Origin: Denitromonas sp.
GTDB taxonomy: Bacteria > Pseudomonadota > Gammaproteobacteria > Burkholderiales > Rhodocyclaceae
Assembly (NCBI RefSeq): GCF_034676725.1
Contig: NZ_JAUCBR010000004.1
Coordinates: 511,501-575,500, forward strand
DNA length: 64,000 nt
Reading direction: 5' to 3'
Part shown: piece after piece, positions 44,921 through 53,776 of the stretch
Layout: every line of letters begins with the position of its first letter
How positions within the stretch are numbered: position 1 is the first letter of the stretch
Made by a program: the position numbers and the translations under genes
The notes under the pieces: model-generated
Database searches by the model: none
What the model was told of the DNA's origin: nothing
What the model saw: only the letters and a program-made list of their open reading frames with translations

Positions 44921-45859
44921 ATGGCCGGCACGAATAGCAGTCTGACCTGTGGCAATGAACTGAAAGGCCCGACGTTGTCTTCGTTGCTGACGCGGATCGT
45001 CGACCGGCTCGAAGCCCGCGGCATCAGCGGCCGCCCCATTCCGCCGCCGGCCGCCACCACGGCGCCGCCAAACAGCAAGCAGCCGGCCCAGGGCGGCATC
45101 TCGGGCCGGGTCAGCCTGGTCGGCGCCGGGCCGGGCGACCCGGAGCTGCTCACCCTACGCGCCGCCCGGCTCATCGCGGCGGCCGATGCCGTGGTGTATG
45201 ACCACCTGGTCGGCGAACACATCCTGACGCTCATTCGCGACGACGCCGAGCGCATCTACGTTGGCAAGGAAGCCGGCAACCACACCCTGCCGCAGGGCGA
45301 AATCAACGCCTTGCTGGTGCGGCTCGCCCAGGCGGGCAAGCATGTGGTGCGGCTCAAGGGTGGCGACCCGTTCATCTTCGGGCGCGGCGGGGAGGAAATC
45401 GAGGAGCTGGTGCAGTCGGGCGTGCGCTTCGAGGTGGTGCCCGGCATCACCGCCGCCTCGGGCGTGTCGGCCTATGCCGGCATTCCGCTGACGCACCGCG
45501 ACTATGCCCAGTCCTGTACCTTCGCCACCGGCCACCTGCAGGACGGCACGGCCGACCTGGACTGGGCCGCGCTGGCACGTCCGCACCAGACCGTGGTGAT
45601 CTACATGGGGATTGGCGCGCTGCCGCAGATCTCCGCCCAGCTCATCGCCCACGGCGTGCCGGCCGACACGCCCGCCGCGGCAGTGCAGAACGGCACCACC
45701 GACCACCAGCGCACCGTCGTCGCCACGCTCGGCACGCTGGCCGACGCGCTGGCCGCGGCCGGGCTGCGCCCGCCGGCCTTGCTGATCGTCGGGCAGGTCG
45801 TCCGGCTGCATCACCGGCTCGACTGGTATCAGCACGCCCTGGCCGCCGAAACCGCCTGA
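44921..45859 (+). CDS. nirE: Uroporphyrinogen-III C-methyltransferase (NirE/CobA)
   Basis: About 312 residues. The SUMT core starts near residue 60 with SLVGAGPGDPELLTLRAARLI and continues with the conserved VYDHLVGE, RLKGGDPFIFGRGGEE, VPGITAASGVSAYAGIPLTHRD and VIYMG segments. SAM-dependent methylation yields precorrin-2, the common precursor of siroheme, heme d1 and cobalamin. The N-terminal 55-60 residues (with PPPAATTAPP) are an extension not seen in typical 260-residue SUMTs. ATG at 44921 has better ribosome spacing than the one at 44912. Divergence from nirS supports the NirE role. Confidence 0.88.
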   Translation: MAGTNSSLTCGNELKGPTLSSLLTRIVDRLEARGISGRPIPPPAATTAPPNSKQPAQGGISGRVSLVGAGPGDPELLTLRAARLIAAADAVVYDHLVGEHILTLIRDDAERIYVGKEAGNHTLPQGEINALLVRLAQAGKHVVRLKGGDPFIFGRGGEEIEELVQSGVRFEVVPGITAASGVSAYAGIPLTHRDYAQSCTFATGHLQDGTADLDWAALARPHQTVVIYMGIGALPQISAQLIAHGVPADTPAAAVQNGTTDHQRTVVATLGTLADALAAAGLRPPALLIVGQVVRLHHRLDWYQHALAAETA

Positions 45860-45885
45860 GCAACTACTACTGCCGGACTCCACCG

Positions 45886-45909
45886 ACGCCGCACGCTGTG
45901 CGGCGTTTT
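45886..45909 (+). terminator. Intrinsic terminator after nirE
   Basis: Stem ACGCCGCAC / GTGCGGCGT with loop GCT, followed by TTTCTATT. It lies 26 bases after the nirE stop and close to the convergent esterase stop. Confidence 0.75.
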
Positions 45910-46860
45910 CTATTGCCCCGCCAGCGCCTCGGCCAGATCGGCCGCCACCTGTGCCACGGCGGCATTGGCTTGCGGGAAATAACCGCCCAGCGTGAAGAAC
46001 CCGTGCACCATGCCGTCATAGGCGTGATGACGCACCACGCCCCCCTCGCTCACCATGCGCTCGGCAAAGGCCAGGCAGTCATCGGTCAGCGGGTCGCAGC
46101 CGGCCGTGACCAGCGTCATCGGCGGGAGACCGGCGAGCGAGTCGGCACGCATCGGCGAGGCGCGCCAGTCTTCGGACTCGCCATTGGGCAGGTAGCGCTC
46201 GAAGAACCAGCGCAGGCTCTCGCGATCCAGAAAATACCCGTCACCATAGGTCTCGCGGCTCGGCCGCGTGCTGTGGATTTCGGTGCAGGGATAGATCGCC
46301 GCGAGATGGCGCAGCGCCGGCAGGCCGGTACGCGTACGCCAGGCCAGCGCCACCGCCAGCAGCAGATTGCCGCCCGCGCTGTCGCCGCCGAGGGCGACGC
46401 GTTCGGGGTCAATTTCCAGCAGATCGGCATGTTCGATGGCCCAGGTCGGCGCCAGCAGCGCATCGTCGTAGGCCGCCGGAAACGGATGCTCCGGCGCCAG
46501 CCGGTACTCGACCGACAACACCGCGCACCCTGCCCCGTTGGCCAGCTCGCGACACACCACGTCATACGAGGGCACATCGCCGACGCACCAGCCGCCCCCG
46601 TGATAGAAGACCAGCAAGGGCAGAAGCTCGCCGGCCGCCGCTTGCAACGGCCGGTACAGGCGCGCCATCAGCGCCGAGCCGTCGGCGCGCGGCATCGGCA
46701 CCTCGGTCACCGAGGCCACCGGCGGCGCCTCCGGCCGGAAGGCGAACATCAGCTTTTCCGACGCACGGCGGGCCTGGTGCACATCGAGTTCATGAAACCG
46801 CGGCGCGCCCACGCGATAGACCATATCGAGCAGTCCACGGGCCTTGGGGTCGAGCGCCAT
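45910..46860 (-). CDS. HSL-family alpha/beta hydrolase (esterase)
   Basis: 316 residues, soluble. The hormone-sensitive-lipase signature HGGGW (oxyanion hole) lies near residue 90 and the nucleophile motif GDSAGG near 159. The acid candidate is in a TAGCDPLTDD segment and the histidine in HAYDGMVHGF near the C-terminus. All catalytic elements are present. The substrate is probably a short-chain ester; nothing in the neighbourhood narrows it. Confidence 0.9.
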   Translation of the reverse strand: MALDPKARGLLDMVYRVGAPRFHELDVHQARRASEKLMFAFRPEAPPVASVTEVPMPRADGSALMARLYRPLQAAAGELLPLLVFYHGGGWCVGDVPSYDVVCRELANGAGCAVLSVEYRLAPEHPFPAAYDDALLAPTWAIEHADLLEIDPERVALGGDSAGGNLLLAVALAWRTRTGLPALRHLAAIYPCTEIHSTRPSRETYGDGYFLDRESLRWFFERYLPNGESEDWRASPMRADSLAGLPPMTLVTAGCDPLTDDCLAFAERMVSEGGVVRHHAYDGMVHGFFTLGGYFPQANAAVAQVAADLAEALAGQ

Positions 46861-46964
46861 GAAGCCAATCTCCGCTGGATTCTGTCGGGGCCGCTGCCGC
46901 TGTACTTGGCAAGGCCGTCAGGTGACAGATAAGATTCGGGGCTTTTTCGCCCGCGATGAAGCGC

Positions 46965-47051
46965 TGGTGCCGGGAGAGGGACTCGAACCCTCACAGTGTC
47001 ACCACCGGCGGATTTTGAATCCGCTGCGTCTACCGATTCCGCCATCCCGGC
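46965..47051 (-). tRNA. tRNA-Leu (CAA)
   Basis: An 87-base gene on the minus strand. The acceptor GCCGGGA pairs with TCCCGGC, followed by A and an encoded CCA (46965-46967). The anticodon arm is GCGGA-TTCAAAA-TCCGC with anticodon CAA. A long variable arm (class II tRNA) and a T-arm with GGTTCGAGTCC complete the leucine-type structure. It lies between the esterase and queA. Confidence 0.93.
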
Positions 47052-47097
47052 TGGCTAGCCGCGCATTATCGCCAAAACCTGACCCCGCATCAAGCAC

Positions 47098-48129
47098 ATG
47101 ACCCTCACGCTCGACGATTTCGATTACACCCTGCCCGAGGCCCTGATCGCCCAGGCCCCGCTGGCCGAACGCAGCGCCAGCCGCCTGCTGGTGGTCGGCC
47201 ATGACGCCCTGGCCGACCGCGGCATCCGGGATCTGCCCGAACTGCTCGGCGCGGACGACCTGCTGGTGTTCAACGACACCCGCGTCATCCATGCCCGCCT
47301 GTTCGGCCAGAAAGCCACCGGTGGCCAGATCGAGGTGCTGATCGAGCGCCCGATCGGCGATCACGAAGCCATCGCCCAGGTGCGCGCCAGCAAGTCGCCC
47401 AAGGCCGGCAGCACCTTGCGTCTGGCCGACGCCTTCGAGGTCGAGGTGCTCGGCCGCGTGGGCGACTTCTTCCACCTGCGCTTTCCGGCCGACGCCACGG
47501 TCATCGACTACACCGAGCGCTACGGCGCCCTGCCGCTGCCGCCCTACATCACCCGCGCCGCCGGCGAGGCCGACGAGGCGCGCTACCAGACGGTGTTCGC
47601 GCGTCACCCCGGCTCGGTCGCCGCACCGACCGCCGGCCTGCATTTCGACGACGCCCTGCTCGAGCGCATCCGCGCGTGCGGCGTGCGCACCGCGGCGGTG
47701 ACCCTGCATGTGGGCGCCGGCACCTATCAGCCGGTGCGGGTGCAGAACCTGGCCGAACACCAGATGCATCGCGAGCAGTACATCGTGCCCGCCGAGACCG
47801 TCGCGGCCATCGAGGCCACCCGTGCGCGCGGCGGCCGCGTGGTGGCGGTGGGCACGACAAGCCTGCGCGCGCTGGAATCGGCGGCACAGTCCGGCATGCT
47901 GGTGGTTGGCTCGGGCGAAACCGAACTCTTCATCATGCCGGGCTACCGTTTTCATGTAGTCGATGCGCTGATCACCAACTTCCACCTGCCCAAATCCACG
48001 CTGCTGATGCTGGTTTCGGCGCTGGCCGGCATGGACACCATCCGCGCGGCCTATGCCCACGCGGTCGCGCAGCAGTACCGCTTCTTCAGCTATGGCGACG
48101 CCATGTTTCTTTCCCGGAGGCCGTCATGA
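47098..48129 (+). CDS. queA: S-adenosylmethionine:tRNA ribosyltransferase-isomerase QueA
   Basis: 343 residues, with FDYTLPEALIAQAPLAERSASRLLV at the N-terminus, DDLLVFNDTRVIHARLFG, TAGLHFDDALLERI and an ALRALESAA-type stretch, and FHLPKSTLLMLVSALAG near the C-terminus. It adds the cyclopentene-epoxide precursor to preQ1 in tRNA during queuosine synthesis. Its stop overlaps the tgt start (ATGA, 48126-48129), and the usual queA-tgt-yajC-secDF order follows. Confidence 0.96.
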   Translation: MTLTLDDFDYTLPEALIAQAPLAERSASRLLVVGHDALADRGIRDLPELLGADDLLVFNDTRVIHARLFGQKATGGQIEVLIERPIGDHEAIAQVRASKSPKAGSTLRLADAFEVEVLGRVGDFFHLRFPADATVIDYTERYGALPLPPYITRAAGEADEARYQTVFARHPGSVAAPTAGLHFDDALLERIRACGVRTAAVTLHVGAGTYQPVRVQNLAEHQMHREQYIVPAETVAAIEATRARGGRVVAVGTTSLRALESAAQSGMLVVGSGETELFIMPGYRFHVVDALITNFHLPKSTLLMLVSALAGMDTIRAAYAHAVAQQYRFFSYGDAMFLSRRPS

Positions 48130-49247
48130 GCCTGAGTTTTGAACTGCTGGCCACCGAAGGCGCCGCGCGTCGCGGCCGGCTGACCCTCAACCACGGCGTG
48201 GTGGAAACCCCCGTGTTCATGCCGGTGGGCACCTACGGCACCGTCAAGGCGATGACGCCGCAGGCGCTCGACGACATCGGCGCGCAGATCTGCCTGGGCA
48301 ACACCTTCCACCTGTGGCTGCGCCCGGGGCTGGAGGTGCTCGACACCTTCGGCGGCCTGCATGACTTCATGGGCTGGCGCAAACCCATCCTCACCGATTC
48401 GGGCGGCTTCCAGGTCTTCAGCCTCGGCGCGCTGCGCAAGATCACCGAAGAGGGCGTCAAGTTCGCCTCGCCGATCGACGGCAGCAAGCTGTTCCTCACG
48501 CCGGAAGAGTCGATGCGCATCCAGCGCGCGCTCAACTCCGACATCGTGATGATCTTCGACGAGTGCACGCCCTACCCCGCCACGCTGGACGAAGCCGCCA
48601 AGTCGATGCAGTTGTCGCTGCGCTGGGCCAGGCGCTCACGCGACGCCTTCGACGCACAGGAGAACCACAACGCGCTGTTCGGCATCGTGCAGGGCGGCAT
48701 GCACGAGCCGCTGCGCGATGCGTCGCTGGCCGGCCTGATGGACATCGGCTTCCACGGCTTCGCCATCGGCGGCCTGTCGGTCGGCGAGCCCAAGGAAGAC
48801 ATGCAGCGCATCCTCGCCCACACCGCGCCCCGCCTGCCGCAGGACAAGCCGCGCTACCTGATGGGCGTCGGCACCCCGGAAGACCTGGTTGAATCGGTCT
48901 CGGCCGGCATCGACATGTTCGATTGTGTGATGCCCACCCGCAACGCGCGCAACGGCTGGCTGTTCACCCGCTTCGGCGATCTCAAGATCAAGAACGCCAA
49001 GCACCGCAACGACACCCGGCCGCTCGACCCCACCTGCGCGTGCTACACCTGCCAGCATTTCTCGCGCGCCTACCTGCACCACTTGCATCGCACCGGCGAA
49101 ATCCTCGGCGCCATGCTCAACACCACCCACAACCTGCACTATTACCAGGCGCTGATGGCGCAGATGCGCAAGGCGCTCGAGGCGGGGACTTTTGCCGAAT
49201 TCGTCCGCCGCTTCCACGACGAGCGCAGCCGCGGCGCCGAGGTGTGA
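48126..49247 (+). CDS. tgt: tRNA-guanine transglycosylase Tgt
   Basis: 373 residues. It replaces guanine-34 with preQ1 in GUN-anticodon tRNAs. Landmarks are ATEGAARRGRLTLNHGVVETPVFMPVGTYGTVK, LTDSGGFQVFSLG with the catalytic-aspartate segment, GLSVGEPKEDM, and the zinc site CxCxxC (CACYTCQHFSRAYLHHLH) with its histidine. It overlaps queA by four bases. Confidence 0.97.
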   Translation: MSLSFELLATEGAARRGRLTLNHGVVETPVFMPVGTYGTVKAMTPQALDDIGAQICLGNTFHLWLRPGLEVLDTFGGLHDFMGWRKPILTDSGGFQVFSLGALRKITEEGVKFASPIDGSKLFLTPEESMRIQRALNSDIVMIFDECTPYPATLDEAAKSMQLSLRWARRSRDAFDAQENHNALFGIVQGGMHEPLRDASLAGLMDIGFHGFAIGGLSVGEPKEDMQRILAHTAPRLPQDKPRYLMGVGTPEDLVESVSAGIDMFDCVMPTRNARNGWLFTRFGDLKIKNAKHRNDTRPLDPTCACYTCQHFSRAYLHHLHRTGEILGAMLNTTHNLHYYQALMAQMRKALEAGTFAEFVRRFHDERSRGAEV

Positions 49248-49304
49248 GCCGGCGGCAACTGCTATACTTGCCGCCTTTTCAATGAAACGTGATCGGAGTC
49301 CAAC

Positions 49305-49628
49305 GTGCTGATTTCCAATGCCTACGCTCAAGCCGCCGGAGCGGCAGACCCCAGCGGCGGTTTCATGGGCCTGTTGCCCTTGCTGCTGATGTTTGCGGTG
49401 CTGTATTTCGTCATGATCCGTCCGCAGATGAAACGCGCCAAGGAACACAAGGGCATGGTCGAAGCCCTGGCCAAGGGCGATGAAGTCATCTTCGCCGGCG
49501 TGGTCGGCCGGGTCACCAGCGTTGGTGACACCTATTGCGAGGTCGAGGTGGCCGAGAACGTGAACCTCAAGATCCAGAAGCTCGCAGTGGCCAACGTCTT
49601 GCCCAAGGGCACCATCAAGAGCATCTAA
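49305..49628 (+). CDS. yajC: Preprotein translocase subunit YajC
   Basis: 107 residues from a GTG start. A single membrane segment (LLPLLLMFAVLYFVMIRPQMKR) is followed by a cytoplasmic domain with KGDEVIFAGVVGRVTSVGD and VENVNLKIQKLAVANVLPKGT. YajC is part of the SecDF-YajC complex that assists Sec export. The GGAGTCCAAC site precedes the GTG. Confidence 0.95.
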   Translation: MLISNAYAQAAGAADPSGGFMGLLPLLLMFAVLYFVMIRPQMKRAKEHKGMVEALAKGDEVIFAGVVGRVTSVGDTYCEVEVAENVNLKIQKLAVANVLPKGTIKSI

Positions 49629-49699
49629 GTCTTCGCATCGTACGGGCGGCCTGGCCGCCCGCTCCGTTTCTGATTCACGCCAGCTCAGGCGACCCGCCC

Positions 49700-51562
49700 A
49701 TGAACCGTTATCCCCTCTGGAAAAACCTGATGATCGGCATCGTGCTGATCTTCGGTCTCCTCTACACCCTGCCCAACTTCTACGGCGAAGTGCCGGCCGT
49801 TCAGGTCTCCAGCGGCAAGGCCACCCTCAAGCTGGACCCGGCGCAGATGGAAGCCCGTGTGGCCGAGATCCTGAGCGCGGCGAACCTGCCCCACACCGGC
49901 ATCTTCTCCGACCCCAACAGCGTACGCGCCCGCTTCGAGACAACCGACCAGCAGCTGCAGGGCAAGGACGCCATCGAACGCGCCCTCAACCCGGACGCGA
50001 CCGACCCGAGCTATGTGGTGGCGCTCAACCTGCTGTCGGCCTCGCCGAGCTGGCTGACCTCGCTCGGCGCGCTGCCGATGTACCTTGGCCTCGACCTGCG
50101 CGGCGGGGTGCACTTCCTGCTCGAAGTCGACATGGACGGCGCGCTGACCAAGCGCATGGACGCCACCGCCGGCGATCTGCGCACCCTGCTGCGCGACAAG
50201 GATGTGCGCCATTCCGGCATCCGCCGCATCAGCAACGTGGTGGAAATCCGCTTCCGCGATGCCGAGGTGCGCGAGGCCGGCCGCAAGGCCATCCTGGCCA
50301 GCACCGCCGATCTGCAACTGGTCGACCGCGACGAAGACGGCCAGGTCAGCCTGACCGCCACGCTCACCCCGCAAGCAGCCAAGACGCTGCAGGAATTCGC
50401 CATCAAGCAGAACATCACCACCTTGCACAACCGGATCAACGAACTCGGCGTGGCCGAACCGGTGATCCAGCAGCAGGGCGCCAACCGGATCGTGGTGCAA
50501 CTGCCTGGCGTGCAGGACGTGGCCAAGGCCAAGGACATCCTCGGCCGCACCGCCACGCTCGAAGTGCGCATGGTCGACGACACCGCCGGCCGCCTCGAAG
50601 AGGCCCTGGCCGGCCGCGTGCCCTTCGGCACCGAGCTGTACACCGAACGCGGCGGCAGCCCGCTGCTGGTCAAGAAGCAGGTTGTGCTCACCGGCGAGCG
50701 CCTCACCGACGCCCAGCCCGGCTTCGACGGCCAGACCCAGGAACCGGCCGTGCACCTGACCCTTGACTCGGCCGGTGCCCGCATCTTCCGCGATGTCACG
50801 CGCGAGAACGTCAACAAGCGCATGGCCATCCTGCTGATCGAGAAGGGCAAGGGCGAGGTCATCACCGCCCCGGTCATCCGCGGTGAGATCGCCGGCGGCC
50901 GGGTGCAGATTTCCGGCCGCATGAGCACCCAGGAAGCCACCGACGTGGCCCTGCTGCTGCGCGCCGGTTCGCTGGCCGCGCCGATGGAAATCATCGAAGA
51001 GCGCACCGTCGGCCCGAGCCTGGGCGCCGAGAACATCGAGAAAGGCTTCAACTCCACGCTGTGGGGCTTCGTCGCCATCGCGGTGTTCATGATCGCCTAC
51101 TACATGCTCTTCGGCCTGGTGTCGGTGCTGGCGCTGTCGGCCAACCTGCTGCTGCTCGTCGCACTGCTGTCGCTGCTGCAGGCCACGCTGACCCTGCCCG
51201 GCATCGCCGCCATCGCGCTCACCCTCGGCATGGCCATCGACGCCAACGTGCTGATCAACGAGCGCATCCGTGAGGAGTTGCGCAACGGCTCCTCGCCACA
51301 GGCCGCCATCACCGCCGGCTACGACCGCGCCTTTGACACCATCCTCGACTCCAACGTCACCACCCTCATCGCGGGCGTCGCGCTGCTGGTGTTCGGATCG
51401 GGCCCGGTGCGCGGCTTTGCCGTGGTGCACTGCCTCGGCATCCTGACCTCGATGTTCAGCGCCATTCTGGTCTCGCGCGCGCTGGTCAACCTGATCTACG
51501 GCCGTCGCCGCAAAGTCGCCGCCCTGTCCATCGGACAGATCTGGAAGCCGTCTGAGCGGTGA
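49700..51562 (+). CDS. secD: Protein translocase subunit SecD
   Basis: 620 residues with an N-terminal membrane helix, a large periplasmic P1 domain (LGLDLRGGVHFLLEVDMD; DDTAGRLEEALAG region), and a C-terminal block of membrane helices containing the proton-path DxxxN-type TLGMAIDANVLINERIREEL. It pulls exported proteins across the membrane using proton motive force. It lies 71 bases after yajC. SecF follows, but only after an intervening gene. Confidence 0.96.
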   Translation: MNRYPLWKNLMIGIVLIFGLLYTLPNFYGEVPAVQVSSGKATLKLDPAQMEARVAEILSAANLPHTGIFSDPNSVRARFETTDQQLQGKDAIERALNPDATDPSYVVALNLLSASPSWLTSLGALPMYLGLDLRGGVHFLLEVDMDGALTKRMDATAGDLRTLLRDKDVRHSGIRRISNVVEIRFRDAEVREAGRKAILASTADLQLVDRDEDGQVSLTATLTPQAAKTLQEFAIKQNITTLHNRINELGVAEPVIQQQGANRIVVQLPGVQDVAKAKDILGRTATLEVRMVDDTAGRLEEALAGRVPFGTELYTERGGSPLLVKKQVVLTGERLTDAQPGFDGQTQEPAVHLTLDSAGARIFRDVTRENVNKRMAILLIEKGKGEVITAPVIRGEIAGGRVQISGRMSTQEATDVALLLRAGSLAAPMEIIEERTVGPSLGAENIEKGFNSTLWGFVAIAVFMIAYYMLFGLVSVLALSANLLLLVALLSLLQATLTLPGIAAIALTLGMAIDANVLINERIREELRNGSSPQAAITAGYDRAFDTILDSNVTTLIAGVALLVFGSGPVRGFAVVHCLGILTSMFSAILVSRALVNLIYGRRRKVAALSIGQIWKPSER

Positions 51563-51590
51563 TGGGGTGATGGGTCATGAGTGATTGGAG
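51557..51590 (+). repeat. Short GTGATGG-type heptamer repeats before the four-helix-bundle gene
   Basis: Several imperfect copies of a GTGATGG unit run into the ribosome site of the small gene, and an inverted, partly matching ATGGGT-containing segment occurs after it (near 51975-51990). Such repeats, as I recall, often flank this gene family and suggest it entered the operon as a unit. Confidence 0.4.
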
Positions 51591-51599
51591 GAAATCCCA

Positions 51600-51977
51600 G
51601 TGCCAAATGAGCGACCGCATCGCCGCCTCGTTGCCTGGCAAGAAAGCATGAAATTGGCACAGCTGACCTATTCGCTGACCGCCAGCTTTCCCGCCGACGA
51701 GCGTTTTGCACTGTGTGCCCAGATGAAACGGGCCGCGGTTTCCATCCCGTCGAATATCGCAGAAGGGGCCGCTCGCGGCAGTAAAAAAGAGTTTGCCCAC
51801 TTTCTGACGGTCTCGCGCGGCTCTCTGAGCGAACTCGACACCCAGATCACCCTCGCCCGCGAGCTTGGATTTTCGGCAGACACCCAAGCCATCGAAGATC
51901 AGGTCGACCGGGTCTTCCGCCTCATCAACGGGCTGGTGTCCAGCGTTCGCGCCGGGCACGAGACCCATCCCCAATAA
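51600..51977 (+). CDS. Four-helix-bundle (S23/IVS-type) protein
   Basis: About 125 residues from a GTG at 51600 behind GGAGGA. The sequence fits the TIGR02436 four-helix-bundle family: LVAWQESMKLAQLTYSLTASFPADERFALCAQMKRAAVSIPSNIAEGAARGSKKEFAHFL is characteristic, including SIPSNIAEG. These proteins were first seen inside 23S rRNA intervening sequences and have no firm biochemical role. The gene sits between secD and secF, breaking a normally contiguous pair. Confidence 0.85.
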   Translation: MPNERPHRRLVAWQESMKLAQLTYSLTASFPADERFALCAQMKRAAVSIPSNIAEGAARGSKKEFAHFLTVSRGSLSELDTQITLARELGFSADTQAIEDQVDRVFRLINGLVSSVRAGHETHPQ

Positions 51978-51998
51978 CCCATTACGAGTCACTGAACA

Positions 51999-52931
51999 AT
52001 GGAATTCTTCCGCATCAAGAACGACATCCCGTTCATGAAGCACGCGTTGATGTTCAACATCATCTCGTTTGTCACCTTCGTGCTGGCGGTGCTGTTTCTG
52101 CTTACCCGCGGGCTCAACCTGAGCGTTGAATTCACCGGCGGCACGCTGATGGAGGTGAACTACGCCGAGGCGCCGCAGGTGCAACTGATCCGCGACGCCC
52201 TCGGCAACGGCGGCTATCCGGACGCGCAGGTGCAGAACTTCGGCAGCGCCCGCGACATCCTGATCCGTCTACCCAATCGCGACGGCCTGGACAGCAACCG
52301 CGTCTCCGAGCAAGTGCTGGGCATGCTCGCCACCGTCGACGGGCCCAAGGGCGAAATGCGACGCGTCGAGTTCGTCGGCCCGCAGGTCGGCAAGGAGCTG
52401 GCAGCGGACGGCGGCATGGCGCTGCTGCTGGTGGTGGTCGGCATCATGATTTACCTCGCGCTGCGTTTTGAATGGCGCTTTGCGGTGTCGGCGATCATCG
52501 CCAACCTGCACGACGTGATCATCATCCTCGGCTTCTTCGCCTTCTTCCAGTGGGAGTTCTCGCTGGCCGTGCTGGCCGCGGTGCTGGCCGTGCTGGGCTA
52601 TTCGGTCAACGAATCGGTGGTGGTCTTCGACCGGGTGCGTGAAACCTTCAAGAAAAAGCGCGCCATGGCCACGCCCGACGTGCTCAACCACGCCATTACC
52701 AGCACCATTTCGCGTACCGTCATCACCCACGGCAGTACCCAGATCATGGTGCTGTCGATGCTGCTCTTCGGCGGCGAAACGCTGTATTACTTCGCCCTCG
52801 CGCTGACCATCGGCATCTGCTTCGGCATCTACTCGTCGGTGCTGGTCGCCAGCCCGCTGGTGATGTGGCTGGGCGTGTCGCGCGAGCAGTTCATCCAACC
52901 GAAGAAGACCAAGGAAGAAGCGGTCGTCTAA
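51999..52931 (+). CDS. secF: Protein translocase subunit SecF
   Basis: 310 residues, six predicted membrane helices and a periplasmic loop: LNLSVEFTGGTLMEVNYAEAP near residue 35 and the conserved AVLGYSVNESVVVFDRVRE near 200 that lines the proton path. It works with SecD and YajC. Its start lies 21 bases after the four-helix-bundle gene. Confidence 0.96.
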   Translation: MEFFRIKNDIPFMKHALMFNIISFVTFVLAVLFLLTRGLNLSVEFTGGTLMEVNYAEAPQVQLIRDALGNGGYPDAQVQNFGSARDILIRLPNRDGLDSNRVSEQVLGMLATVDGPKGEMRRVEFVGPQVGKELAADGGMALLLVVVGIMIYLALRFEWRFAVSAIIANLHDVIIILGFFAFFQWEFSLAVLAAVLAVLGYSVNESVVVFDRVRETFKKKRAMATPDVLNHAITSTISRTVITHGSTQIMVLSMLLFGGETLYYFALALTIGICFGIYSSVLVASPLVMWLGVSREQFIQPKKTKEEAVV

Positions 52932-52958
52932 GTCCGCCCTTCGACAAGGAAGCGCCTC

Positions 52959-53333
52959 ATGGAAGTCAATTTCTACGTCCTGCCACTCTATCTCGGCCTG
53001 TTTGGCCTGGCAGGCCTGATGCTGTCGCGCGCCTGGCGGATCGGCAAGCGCAACCGGCTCGATCTCGTCGCCAACTGGAGCAGCGTCCAGCTCGAACAGC
53101 CGGAACGCTACAAGCCGATCTACATCACCGTGAACCTGGTCGGCGGCATCGCGCTGCTGGCGCTGGCCGGACTGGTGCTCGCCGTCGGCCTGCCCTTCGG
53201 CACCTGGGTCTCGCTGGCGGCACTGATCTTCTGGAGCTACTTCTTCGCCTATCAATTCCTGTCGTGGAACGCCAAGAAGAACGCGCACAACGAAGCCAAG
53301 GCGGCCGAAAAGGCCAAGCAGTCAAAAGGCTGA
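52959..53333 (+). CDS. Small inner-membrane protein of unknown function
   Basis: 124 residues. Three hydrophobic segments are visible (VLPLYLGLFGLAGLMLS, VNLVGGIALLALAGLVLAVGLPFG, VSLAALIFWSYFFAYQFL), with a basic, lysine/alanine-rich cytoplasmic tail (KKNAHNEAKAAEKAKQSKG). It follows secF by 27 bases with an AAGGAAGC site, so it is likely the last gene of the sec operon. I do not recognise a family. Confidence 0.75.
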   Translation: MEVNFYVLPLYLGLFGLAGLMLSRAWRIGKRNRLDLVANWSSVQLEQPERYKPIYITVNLVGGIALLALAGLVLAVGLPFGTWVSLAALIFWSYFFAYQFLSWNAKKNAHNEAKAAEKAKQSKG

Positions 53334-53348
53334 GATCGCGCTGGTCAC

Positions 53349-53382
53349 AAAAAAGGGGATGCTGAACGCATCCCCTTTTTTT
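53349..53382. terminator. Bidirectional intrinsic terminator after the sec operon
   Basis: Stem GGGGATGC / GCATCCCC, loop TGAAC, flanked by A-run and T-run on either side, so it can act on both strands. It lies between the small membrane protein gene and the convergent DUF2322 gene. Confidence 0.9.
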
Positions 53383-53396
53383 CGTACCTGGGCGCG

Positions 53397-53714
53397 TTAC
53401 ACCGCAAACACCTGCTTCACCCGCAGCGTCTCACCCCGCTCCATCAGCCCGATCAGGCGATCGATGTTCGGGTGCTTGCCCGGATTGAGCCGTGCATCGT
53501 CCGTATGCTCGGCGTACAGTTCCAGCCCCTTCTTCGCCGCATCGGGCGAAATCGCGCCGTAGAGCTGCGCCAGATGGTTGTAGACCGCCAGCGAGCCGGC
53601 CTGGCCGGGCTTGTTCTCGATGGTCGCCACGTCCGCGCCGTCGGCGTCGATCAGCGTCAGCGCCGCCAGATGCGACACCTTGGGCAACTGCTTGAGGGTT
53701 TCGGCAAAACTCAT
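53397..53714 (-). CDS. DUF2322-family protein
   Basis: 105 residues with no membrane segment. The pattern LAALTLIDADGADVATIENKPGQAGSLAVYNHLA and HTDDARLNPGKHPNIDRLI matches DUF2322, a small family of unknown function in beta- and gammaproteobacteria, to my recollection. It lies downstream of purB on the same strand, 62 bases past its stop and beyond a terminator. Confidence 0.75.
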   Translation of the reverse strand: MSFAETLKQLPKVSHLAALTLIDADGADVATIENKPGQAGSLAVYNHLAQLYGAISPDAAKKGLELYAEHTDDARLNPGKHPNIDRLIGLMERGETLRVKQVFAV

Positions 53715-53738
53715 GTCTTCTCCTGCAGAAATAACAAA

Positions 53739-53756
53739 GGCGCCCTTGCGGGCGCC
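53739..53756 (-). terminator. Intrinsic terminator after purB
   Basis: Stem GGCGCCC / GGGCGCC with a 4-base loop, followed on the minus strand by TTTGTTATTTC. It lies 21 bases past the purB stop. Confidence 0.7.
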
Positions 53757-53776
53757 CGTGGCAGCATTGAGCGGCC

